Source of the DNA: Strigamia acuminata
Lineage: Eukaryota > Arthropoda > Chilopoda > Geophilomorpha > Linotaeniidae
Assembly (NCBI GenBank): GCA_949358305.1
Contig: OX442315.1
Span: 27,864,427-27,928,426, forward strand
Length of the DNA stretch: 64,000 nucleotides
Direction: 5' to 3'
This document shows positions 26,401-30,893 of this stretch, one piece after another. The stretch's first letter is position 1, and every line of letters starts with the position of its first letter. The notes below the pieces were generated by a model. That model searched no databases. It saw only the letters and a list, made by a program, of their open reading frames with translations, and was not told the DNA's origin. The position numbers and the translations under genes are program-made.

Positions 26401-29400
26401 TTCTCCATCCTCTTTTTTCGTCGCCATCCTCGTTTATTATTGTGAGGTCATACGTTGACCTCACGTTGCGCGCGACCTGGCGCCGAGGCGAACACCTGCC
26501 ACGCGGCGCACCTGTCGGTGTTGATTGATGACGTCGGGACGGGACAGCCAATGGAAGACCTCGTTTTATTTATTTTCAGAAAATCGATTTGTTTACCTTT
26601 GAATTTGTAAAAGCCGAATAAAGTTAGTTTGTGCACATTTTGAACCTAGACAGTCGCAAATTCCTTGTCGCTTGCTCTTTCATCGCTGACATGGCGCAGT
26701 CGACAGCTTAGGACCCGGCGGACGCGTGAACGTCGTCGCTGCGTGAGAGAGCTCGTTGGATTTTCGTTGGATTTTCGAGCCGCAACCGAAAATACGAAAA
26801 TTGCCGTGCGTGGGCGTGAGGAAGGAAAACTCGGGACATAAAATGGCGGACATGAAAAGTGTTTTCACTTCGACTAGCGAGCCGGTTTTGGACCTTTTGA
26901 CGTGCGATACCATTCGCGACGAATGCTTGCTGCGCGGAATTGACGTAAGCAATTGCAAAAAGAAAAGTGAATTTTTGGCCACTATTTTAGCGGACAACGT
27001 GGCAAAAGATGCAGCCAAGGTCAAGCCCGAGCCAACCCAGACGGCCATCGTGTCAACCGCAACGGGACTCGCGGGACAGATTAAAGTGCAGCACGAGGTG
27101 GACACGACGAAGGGAGTGCCCGTGTTCAAAGGAAAACGTGACGAGAACGTAGAACATTTCATCGAGTGCGTCGAGCGTGCGGCCACATTGGGAAAATGGA
27201 CCGAGCACGCGAAAATTGCGGTGGCAAACGGACAATTAAAGGAAGAAGCGCTGTATTGGTATGATATTTTTGGAAAGAAATTTGTTTTGTGGTCAGAGTG
27301 GGCGGCGTCAATTAGGGATTATTTTTTGGACGTTGATACCTACGATAAGTGGAGGCAGCGAATCGCTGCAAGAAAGCAGTTGGAGAACGAGTCCCTCGCC
27401 ACATATTTCGCCGCAAAAATCGCGTTGATCGAGACAACAAAGAAGGCGTTCAGTTTCTCGAAGGACGACACGATAAATGTCACAATAGAGGGAGTTCGCG
27501 ATTTGCACACTCGTGATTTATTTCGCATGTCAAAATTTGATTCTTTTATCGAATTAATTAGGAAGGGACGCGAGATTGACCGGAACAGAGAGGCCATCGA
27601 GTCACCACCGAGGACGACACCAAAAGAGACCGCGAAGCCAAATATCGAGGCCCGGACAAGGACACCACGCGATGAAACGTCATATAAAAAGGGCATGGAC
27701 ATGTCAAAAATGCAATGTTGGCGTTGCAACGAGATGGGCCATTGTTCATTTGATTGTTCCAAAGCGAAAAAGCCCGAACAGAAGGAGGGAGACGCAAGGC
27801 AACAACTGAGGGACGCCGAGAAAAAGAAGATCAACATTTGCATGGTTAGGACGAAGTGTCCGGAGTCGAATCTCGTCGTCGTGGATTGCCAGTCAGCGGA
27901 GCTCGGGGGACAGGTGGAGGCCCTGATTGACTGTGGGGCAAACTGCTCGACCGTAGATCAACTTTTTGTTGGGGACAGCGTTGAAATTCGCCCAAATTTG
28001 GAGAAAGAATATTTCAAGACGGCGAGTGGCGACAAACAGGTGTTGGGCCACGTAGACCTGAACGTGCAAATCGGTAAAATGAGGACCAGGATTAGCGACG
28101 TTGCCGTGGTCCAGGATGCGCCTTTCCCGCTGGTCATCGGGATGGACTGGCGCAAACAGGCCGGTTTGGCTTGGATGATTTCCGGCGACGGCGACGTGAC
28201 TTTTTATAAGGAGATCAAGGAATCGATGCCGGCGATGCATTACATTTTTCGAGCCCCACTGCGGATTTCAGCGGAGGACCGGTCGTTCGGAGAGCAGGAC
28301 GAGCCGGGAAAGTGTGTGGGCGAGGAGCGCGAGATTCGTCTAGAACACAAAAAGGGAAAGGAGAATGAGATCCCCGACGCACTTTCACGAGCAATCGAAT
28401 CAGGGACGACAGTCGTATTGGCAACAATTAAGTTGAGAGATGGGACACTGCGAGAGGAGCAGCGGAGTGATGCGTTTTGCAGGGAGAAGACGGCGTGCCC
28501 CCCGACGGAGTTCGAGGCGGTCGACGGATTTCTCCACCACGTGGAAACACGACGAAATAGGAAGTGTTCCCGAATTGTGGTGCCGGGGAGCATGACCGAC
28601 AAATTAACGAAGGCGGTCCACGAATCATGCGAACATGCAATCGCTCTTAAAACGTTATCTAGACCGAGAAGGCACTGGTGGAAAGGTATGCAGAGCTGCG
28701 TGAGAGGTTTTGCTCGGAACTGTACGAGGGGCCATCGACGGAGGAAATCCGAGGTCTTATACGAGGGCCCACATTTAATCACGGAGCGTTTGGGGACCGA
28801 GGTTTACATTCTGTCACATGAGGACGGCCGAACTTGGAAGGCGCATGGCGCCCAGTTGAGGAACTGTAACGAGGAGGCCGTGATGGGGACCATCACTACC
28901 CCTGGGGTGGACGTGTGAGGTCATACGTTGACCTCACGTTGCGCGCGACCTGGCGCCGAGGCGAACACCTGCCACGCGGCGCACCTGTCGGTGTTGATTG
29001 ATGACGTCGGGACGGGACAGCCAATGGAAGACCTCGTTTTATTTATTTTCAGAAAATCGATTTGTTTACCTTTGAATTTGTAAAAGCCGAATAAAGTTAG
29101 TTTGTGCACATTTTGAACCTAGACAGTCGCAAATTCCTTGTCGCTTGCTCTTTCATCGCTGACAATTATTTTCCGTAACACCGACTTTTTAATTAAATTC
29201 CACACGCGTTTTCTTTGCCCAACTCGAAAGATAACAAAGTTAATCATAAAAACAGAGAGAGAGAGAGAGAGAGATTGGTAAACAAAACAAATTATCACAC
29301 TCGTCGTTTGTTGTTTCTCCTATGAACCAAGTTGATTAGCCGCAGTCCAAATATATTAGCAACCAGCGGATGTAGAAAAGGGGAAGTTGTAAATTACGCT

Positions 29401-30893
29401 CCACCTACCACTGGTGTCGAGAAAAGCTATGGGCAATCACGTTTTATCACACATGGTCAGGCCCAGTTTTCCTTCCGTTCACCAGATAAGATCACTTTAG
29501 ATTCAGTTTCAGCTTCAATAGAAACATGGAGTCTACGTAATAACTCGTTCCTTCAAGACATTTTTTCTTCTTCCTCCTGAAGTGAATAACTTCAGCATTT
29601 GGGCACGTCAAGTAAACCAGAAAAACATCTCTCAGAAGGGTGGAACACCGAAATGTATTTTATTTTTTATTTTTTTAAAAAAAAAAAAATCATTTCAAAG
29701 GCAATGATGCTTGTGCAGCTGTCTGGGACAACTTTACTTACTCTTAGCAACGTAGCTTTTGTGTTTGCAGCTTAGTAACAATCAAATATGTAGACATAGT
29801 TCAACTTCTGCAAAGTCTGGGCAGATTCGGTACTTTTGAATTGAACAAATTCAATAAAATGAATTGTGAATGTGTTTTTCTGTTCTTCGAAAACAAAAGA
29901 CACAGAGTCTTTTCAATAGCAGCATATTTCGTTTTTTAAAAACTACACATTTGTTGTTTGGCATCTTCAAAGCAGAGACGACGCTTGAATCCGATTAATT
30001 TAAATAATTCAAACAACTGAAAAGTTGGCAAACAGCAAATCTCAATTCATTATCACAATGTCCGCATCAATTGCCGTGGCAACGTGACGACGAGTAAAAA
30101 TTTAAAACTCAAATCAATAAATCACAAACATTTAAAAAAAAAAACCAAAAAAAAAAAAACCAACACCATATTCATGCTTTAAAAAAACTCATGCCAATAA
30201 CAAATTCAATCCTGAAAGAAAAAATAAATAATAAAACATTTTCAAAGCGAAACAACTCGTGCATTACAAATAAGATTAAAAACTTTAAATATGGAATATA
30301 TTAAAAGCAAAGTAAAAGAAGGAAAAACCGTGCACCAACAACAAACAACAGCAACACAACGATACGCTCTGCCAGCATCAACTAAACGTTCATAATCATA
30401 CACGTCGAGGCTGGCTCGGCGTACACTTACACTCATCCCTGTCATTGGCTGTGACAGTGATGACCGTGTGTTGAATATCTTCGTTCTCGTCCACCTCCGC
30501 CTCGTATAAGGCTTTGTCGAAATAGGGCGGGTTGTCGTTCTTGTCAGCAATTCCAATGCGGATGAATTTCGTCACTACAGGGCACGGTTGTCAGAGGAAA
30601 AGGAAATGGAGGCGAAGAGGCGATGGAGAATTATGCAGCGTAAAAAGGATGGAGACATAGTGGAAAAATAGATAAGGAGGGAAAGTGGAAGAGAGAGAAA
30701 AAGAAAAAAAAAAGAGGTCAGTTTAAGTGAACTGATTTTGTTTACTCACATTCATCTAAGTCGCGCGCATTCAAGGTTATCACGACCGAAAAAATGTCAG
30801 CATCTTCCCGTACCGTAGCTTCGTAAAGAAACTGGTCAAAAGTGGGCGGATTATCATTTTTATCCATCACGGTGATGCGAATTAATTTAATAA
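5212..30893 (-). CDS. Arthropod N-cadherin, gene-level entry (exons to stop)
   Basis: This is the spliced coding region of a classical cadherin of CadN type, with coding exons listed separately. Homophilic Ca2+-dependent adhesion through the ectodomain and catenin binding through the tail are known for the family; CadN acts mainly in neurons. Order seen: linker D-K-N-D-N-P-P in a duplicated exon, seven cadherin repeats each ending in a D-x-N-D-type linker, primitive classical cadherin domain, EGF, LamG, EGF, LamG, EGF-like, EGF, transmembrane helix, juxtamembrane and beta-catenin-binding regions. Using one of the paired exons gives 5108 nt, all phases agreeing, about 1,701 residues. The arrangement and sequence strongly recall Drosophila CadN but with fewer repeats in the window. 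Upstream repeats may lie beyond the right edge, or the product may be a short form starting at 61283. Confidence 0.93.
5542..5790 (-). CDS. N-cadherin exon: end of TM helix, juxtamembrane domain
   Basis: A 249-bp exon. It opens with the cytoplasmic half of the transmembrane helix (L-V-L-V-F-I-V-Y) and basic stop-transfer residues N-R-N-R-R. It then encodes the juxtamembrane region with [20 protein letters not shown] and D-I-T-P-L-R-I-P-I, the p120-catenin/early beta-catenin region of classical cadherins. Ends R-Q-A-R-I plus one base before GTAAAG. Confidence 0.95.
5873..6114 (-). CDS. N-cadherin exon: last EGF and TM segment start
   Basis: A 242-bp exon between TATCAG and GTGAGT. It completes an EGF-like unit, then encodes a six-cysteine EGF of the Ca-binding sort (D-E-D-E-C...C-L-N-G-G-I-C...C-E-C-x-x-G-Y). 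A short linker follows, then the first part of the membrane helix ([15 protein letters not shown]). In Drosophila CadN the corresponding region is encoded by a duplicated exon (18a/18b); here only one copy is seen. Confidence 0.94.
6187..6376 (-). CDS. N-cadherin exon: LamG-2 end and cysteine-rich EGF-like
   Basis: A 190-bp exon. It starts with the closing segment of LamG-2 (C-M-D-D-I-R-Y with K-H-L-P-L-P-P and an N-G-T glycosylation sequon) and continues into a cysteine-rich unit (G-C-P-S-N-N-P-C...C-P-x-P-F-x-C-V-D-L-W). Phase 2 donor at GTAATT joins the next exon to make Arg. Confidence 0.93.
6443..6910 (-). CDS. N-cadherin exon: second laminin G domain
   Basis: Longest coding exon seen (468 bp). 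It encodes most of LamG-2: [37 protein letters not shown] and [12 protein letters not shown]. Acceptor TTTAG, donor GTATTA. The intron after it (6377-6442) contains a palindromic TTAAA run at about 6413-6435. Confidence 0.95.
6988..7165 (-). CDS. N-cadherin exon: EGF between the LamG domains
   Basis: A 178-bp exon. It finishes LamG-1 (M-Y-D-L-A-x-P-G, then G-C-P-Q-T-E-E) and encodes a complete six-cysteine EGF ending G-Y-F-G-P-R-C. Donor GTAAGT leaves one base that completes a proline in the next exon. Confidence 0.94.
7226..7480 (-). CDS. N-cadherin exon: LamG-1 C-terminal half
   Basis: A 255-bp phase-0 exon. Recognisable strands are [26 protein letters not shown] and G-F-S-G-C-I-K-N. Acceptor TTTCAG, donor GTAATG. 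Confidence 0.94.
7580..7722 (-). CDS. N-cadherin exon: LamG-1 middle
   Basis: A 143-bp exon whose frame is carried by its neighbours. It reads [24 protein letters not shown] followed by [11 protein letters not shown], typical LamG strands. Acceptor CTTCAG, donor GTGAGT. It is too short to show up as a long open frame but all phases agree. Confidence 0.92.
7791..7996 (-). CDS. N-cadherin exon: EGF end and LamG-1 start
   Basis: A 206-bp exon. It closes an EGF ([12 protein letters not shown]) and opens LamG-1 with [10 protein letters not shown], a signature of arthropod N-cadherins, then H-L-S-L-E and I-F-Y-N-G-P-I. Acceptor ATTAG, donor GTTAAC. Confidence 0.94.
8055..8326 (-). CDS. N-cadherin exon: membrane-proximal Cys-rich region, EGF start
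   Basis: A 272-bp exon. It encodes the second half of the primitive classical cadherin domain ([13 protein letters not shown] and A-L-V-G-V-R), a cysteine-rich stretch and the start of the first EGF (C-F-N-G-G-R-C). In fly cadherins this region is proteolytically nicked; no cleavage site can be called here. Confidence 0.93.
8405..8611 (-). CDS. N-cadherin exon: primitive classical cadherin domain
   Basis: A 207-bp phase-0 exon. It encodes the helical start of the primitive classical cadherin domain: [28 protein letters not shown]-x-H-G-S-P-Y and M/Q-H-R-E-E. This domain is characteristic of non-chordate classical cadherins. Acceptor TTTTAG, donor GTAAGA. Confidence 0.93.
8612..9202 (-). other. 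Cadherin intron, 591 bp
   Basis: AT-rich intron with GTTAGA donor and TTTTAG acceptor. No conserved element or repeat seen. Confidence 0.8.
9203..9537 (-). CDS. N-cadherin exon: seventh cadherin repeat in window
   Basis: A 335-bp exon. It contains [17 protein letters not shown]-x-D-T-G-M-I-T-M and G-T-R-T-G-R-Y-Q-L, the degenerate last cadherin repeat found before the primitive domain, then [10 protein letters not shown]. It lacks a D-x-N-D exit linker, as expected for the last repeat. Donor GTTAGA is a weaker match than its neighbours, but phase supports it. Confidence 0.93.
9610..9819 (-). CDS. N-cadherin exon: end of sixth repeat
   Basis: A 210-bp exon. It reads [16 protein letters not shown][15 protein letters not shown] and G-D-E-N-D-N, the exit Ca2+ linker. 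Donor GTGAGT leaves one base for Gly. Confidence 0.94.
9883..10131 (-). CDS. N-cadherin exon: fifth repeat exit, sixth repeat start
   Basis: A 249-bp exon with the linker D-I-N-D-N-A-P-R-F between repeats five and six, then P-V-I-P-E-N-T and [17 protein letters not shown]. Donor GTACGT, acceptor TTGTAG. Confidence 0.94.
10132..10475 (-). other. Cadherin intron, 344 bp
   Basis: AT-rich, GTAAGT donor; no other signal seen. Confidence 0.8.
10476..10609 (-). CDS. N-cadherin exon: fifth repeat middle
   Basis: A 134-bp exon. It encodes [26 protein letters not shown] and I-L-A-I-D-D-G, the core strands and the L-D-R-E calcium motif of repeat five. Acceptor CGCAG, donor GTAAGT. Confidence 0.93.
10610..11452 (-). 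other. Cadherin intron, 843 bp
   Basis: Begins at GTAAAT. Includes a cytosine-rich patch at about 11279-11302 (plus strand) and otherwise AT-rich sequence; no exon seen. Confidence 0.8.
11453..11796 (-). CDS. N-cadherin exon: fourth repeat and start of fifth
   Basis: A 344-bp exon. It reads [27 protein letters not shown], the exit linker D-I-N-D-N-K-P-E-F, then the fifth repeat with V-F-E-N and A-T-D-A-D-Q-G-G. Acceptor TTTAG, donor GTAAAT, phase 2. Confidence 0.95.
11797..12273 (-). other. Cadherin intron, 477 bp
   Basis: AT-rich with GTAATG donor; nothing else recognised. Confidence 0.8.
12274..12452 (-). CDS. N-cadherin exon: third repeat exit, fourth repeat start
   Basis: A 179-bp exon. 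It encodes [18 protein letters not shown]-x-E-T, and V-K-D-D-D-x-P-E-T-N-N-F. The Met in the N-D-M-P-P linker is shared with fly N-cadherins, supporting this repeat assignment. Acceptor TTCTAG, donor GTAATG. Confidence 0.94.
12453..13073 (-). other. Cadherin intron, 621 bp
   Basis: AT-rich; GTAGGG donor. No embedded exon or repeat recognised. Confidence 0.8.
13074..13304 (-). CDS. N-cadherin exon: third repeat
   Basis: A 231-bp exon. It encodes [27 protein letters not shown], the pair V-C-C-L-D-R-E and [11 protein letters not shown]. The double cysteine before L-D-R-E is an N-cadherin peculiarity. Acceptor TTGCAG, donor GTAGGG. Confidence 0.95.
13511..13697 (-). CDS. N-cadherin exon: second repeat end, third repeat start
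   Basis: A 187-bp exon. It encodes [21 protein letters not shown], the linker D-V-N-D-N-A-P-F-F, and V-T-E-N-G-T-A of repeat three. Acceptor AAACAG, donor GTTAAA. Confidence 0.95.
13698..16511 (-). other. Cadherin intron, 2.8 kb
   Basis: AT-rich intron. The stretch 15840-16080 is pyrimidine-rich and GC-richer with no recognisable product. I see no duplicate of either flanking exon here. Confidence 0.7.
16512..16649 (-). CDS. N-cadherin exon: second repeat middle
   Basis: A 138-bp (46-codon) phase-0 exon. It reads [22 protein letters not shown] and S-K-F-A-I-N[10 protein letters not shown]. Acceptor ACAAAG lacks a strong pyrimidine tract; phase and homology support it. Donor GTACAA. Confidence 0.92.
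16650..17322 (-). other. Cadherin intron, 673 bp
   Basis: Very AT-rich with several homopolymer runs; GTGATA donor. No feature recognised. Confidence 0.75.
17323..17487 (-). CDS. N-cadherin exon: first repeat exit, second repeat start
   Basis: A 165-bp phase-0 exon. It encodes [27 protein letters not shown], and [17 protein letters not shown]. The [10 protein letters not shown] string is strongly N-cadherin specific. Acceptor ACGCAG, donor GTGATA. Confidence 0.95.
17488..20761 (-). other. Cadherin intron, 3.3 kb
   Basis: AT-rich. Holds a short (TG)n run at 20554-20569 and a GC-richer patch at 17635-17780 without recognisable coding. Nothing else supported. Confidence 0.7.
20762..20877 (-). 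CDS. N-cadherin exon: first repeat core, follows the paired exons
   Basis: A 116-bp exon. It reads [24 protein letters not shown] and L-D-Y-E-x-R-K-R. It begins with two bases completing Ser after either of the duplicated exons, so both splice choices keep frame. Acceptor TTCCAG, donor GTAAGA. Confidence 0.93.
23129..23152. repeat. Short tandem repeat, 9-bp unit
   Basis: Nearly three copies of AGCCGTTTC in tandem. Confidence 0.8.
25182..25206. repeat. (TC)n microsatellite
   Basis: Dinucleotide run following a T-rich stretch, within the large intron. Confidence 0.9.
26436..26440. other. Target-site duplication, left copy
   Basis: ATTAT directly before the 5' LTR; repeated after the 3' LTR. 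Confidence 0.8.
26441..26691 (+). repeat. 5' LTR
   Basis: A 251-bp LTR. It opens with a perfect 9-bp inverted repeat (GTGAGGTCA / TGACCTCAC around TACGT). It carries AATAAA at 26617-26622, placing the likely R/U5 boundary near its 3' end. No clear TATA box. Confidence 0.93.
26692..26708 (+). other. Primer-binding site
   Basis: TGGCGCAGTCGACAGC starts directly after the LTR. The TGGCGCAGTCG start resembles the tRNA-Ser-type sites I recall for 17.6/297-like elements; the tRNA was not checked. Confidence 0.65.
26843..28918 (+). CDS. Gag-protease-(RNase H/integrase remnant) fusion, internally deleted
   Basis: A single 691-codon frame from the ATG at 26843 (the frame is open earlier but without ATG). 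Residues roughly 85-250 fit a retrotransposon Gag capsid. Residues 292-305 are a CCHC zinc knuckle (C-x2-C-x4-H-x4-C). The protease has D-C-G-A at 363-366 where D-S/T-G-A is usual, and a hydrophobic V-I-G-M-D-W segment near 430. Near residue 500 comes the end-of-RNase-H string [15 protein letters not shown]. Near 590-620 is an integrase zinc-finger remnant missing its last Cys, then at about 640 the G-P-Y/F-type C-terminal integrase module. Reverse transcriptase (expected between 430 and 500) and the D,D-35-E core (between 620 and 640) are absent although the frame is intact. The TGA stop lies inside the 3' LTR. Confidence 0.9.
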   Translation: MADMKSVFTSTSEPVLDLLTCDTIRDECLLRGIDVSNCKKKSEFLATILADNVAKDAAKVKPEPTQTAIVSTATGLAGQIKVQHEVDTTKGVPVFKGKRDENVEHFIECVERAATLGKWTEHAKIAVANGQLKEEALYWYDIFGKKFVLWSEWAASIRDYFLDVDTYDKWRQRIAARKQLENESLATYFAAKIALIETTKKAFSFSKDDTINVTIEGVRDLHTRDLFRMSKFDSFIELIRKGREIDRNREAIESPPRTTPKETAKPNIEARTRTPRDETSYKKGMDMSKMQCWRCNEMGHCSFDCSKAKKPEQKEGDARQQLRDAEKKKINICMVRTKCPESNLVVVDCQSAELGGQVEALIDCGANCSTVDQLFVGDSVEIRPNLEKEYFKTASGDKQVLGHVDLNVQIGKMRTRISDVAVVQDAPFPLVIGMDWRKQAGLAWMISGDGDVTFYKEIKESMPAMHYIFRAPLRISAEDRSFGEQDEPGKCVGEEREIRLEHKKGKENEIPDALSRAIESGTTVVLATIKLRDGTLREEQRSDAFCREKTACPPTEFEAVDGFLHHVETRRNRKCSRIVVPGSMTDKLTKAVHESCEHAIALKTLSRPRRHWWKGMQSCVRGFARNCTRGHRRRKSEVLYEGPHLITERLGTEVYILSHEDGRTWKAHGAQLRNCNEEAVMGTITTPGVDV
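28914..29164 (+). repeat. 3' LTR
   Basis: Same 251 bases as the 5' LTR by eye. The element's reading frame ends in its third to fifth bases. AATAAA at 29090-29095. Confidence 0.93.
29165..29169. other. Target-site duplication, right copy
   Basis: ATTAT directly after the 3' LTR, matching 26436-26440. Confidence 0.8.
29170..30430 (-). other. Cadherin intron between LTR element and paired exon
   Basis: AT-rich with a (GA)n run at 29253-29274 and poly(A) blocks near 30130-30160. No gene recognised. Confidence 0.7.
29253..29274. repeat. (GA)n microsatellite
   Basis: Uninterrupted GA dinucleotides just right of the LTR insertion. Confidence 0.9.
30431..30574 (-). CDS. N-cadherin alternative exon, downstream member of duplicated pair
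   Basis: A 144-bp exon, phase 1 in and phase 1 out, from CCCTGTAG to GTAAGT. It encodes T-K-F-I-R-I, the Ca2+ linker [21 protein letters not shown] and [11 protein letters not shown]. By hand count 28 of 47 residues match the other member at 30750-30893, and length and phase are the same. Splicing it to 20877 gives Ser-Ser-Lys-Ile-Arg-Tyr, in frame. Fly CadN is known to use such mutually exclusive pairs; which numbered pair this is I cannot say. Confidence 0.92.
30575..30749 (-). other. Intron between the duplicated exons
   Basis: 175 bp, running from GTGAGT (minus strand) through a U-rich stretch to the pyrimidine tract and TGTAG acceptor of the downstream copy. It is long enough to be spliced, so exclusion of one exon is not forced by size. 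Confidence 0.8.
30750..30893 (-). CDS. N-cadherin alternative exon, upstream member of duplicated pair
   Basis: A 144-bp exon with the same phases as 30431-30574, from ATATACAG to GTGAGT. It encodes [27 protein letters not shown] and [11 protein letters not shown]. Differences from its twin concentrate just after the calcium linker (Q-F for K-A, R-E-D-A for D-E-N-E) and in the last strand. Choice between them would therefore change one face of a single cadherin repeat. Including both would also keep frame. Confidence 0.92.

Larger units (their letters stand above)
20878..26435 (-). other. Cadherin intron, 5' distal part up to LTR insertion
   Basis: Part of a 9.5-kb intron. Contains a threefold TTTCAGCCG repeat (23129-23152), a (TC)n run (25182-25206) and an X-box-like palindrome (25846-25859). 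Longer open frames at 21888-22253 and 23060-23602 (minus) match nothing I know and show no splice or codon support. Confidence 0.6.
26441..29164 (+). mobile_element. Non-autonomous Ty3/gypsy-type LTR retrotransposon
   Basis: A 2,724-bp element bounded by two 251-bp LTRs that I find identical by eye, starting TGTGAGG and ending GACA (TG...CA ends). The five bases ATTAT flank both sides (26436-26440, 29165-29169) as target duplication. A primer-binding site follows the 5' LTR at once. One open frame fills the interior; it keeps Gag, protease, a short RNase H remnant and the integrase N- and C-terminal parts but lacks reverse transcriptase and the integrase core. It inserted in a cadherin intron, opposite to that gene's direction, and is visibly GC-richer than its surroundings. 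Identical LTRs point to recent insertion, presumably using enzymes from a full-length relative. Confidence 0.93.

Noticed and set aside
26448-26636. 62-codon minus-strand frame, repeated at 28921-29109
   Set aside because: It is the antisense reading of the LTR and appears twice only because the LTR does.
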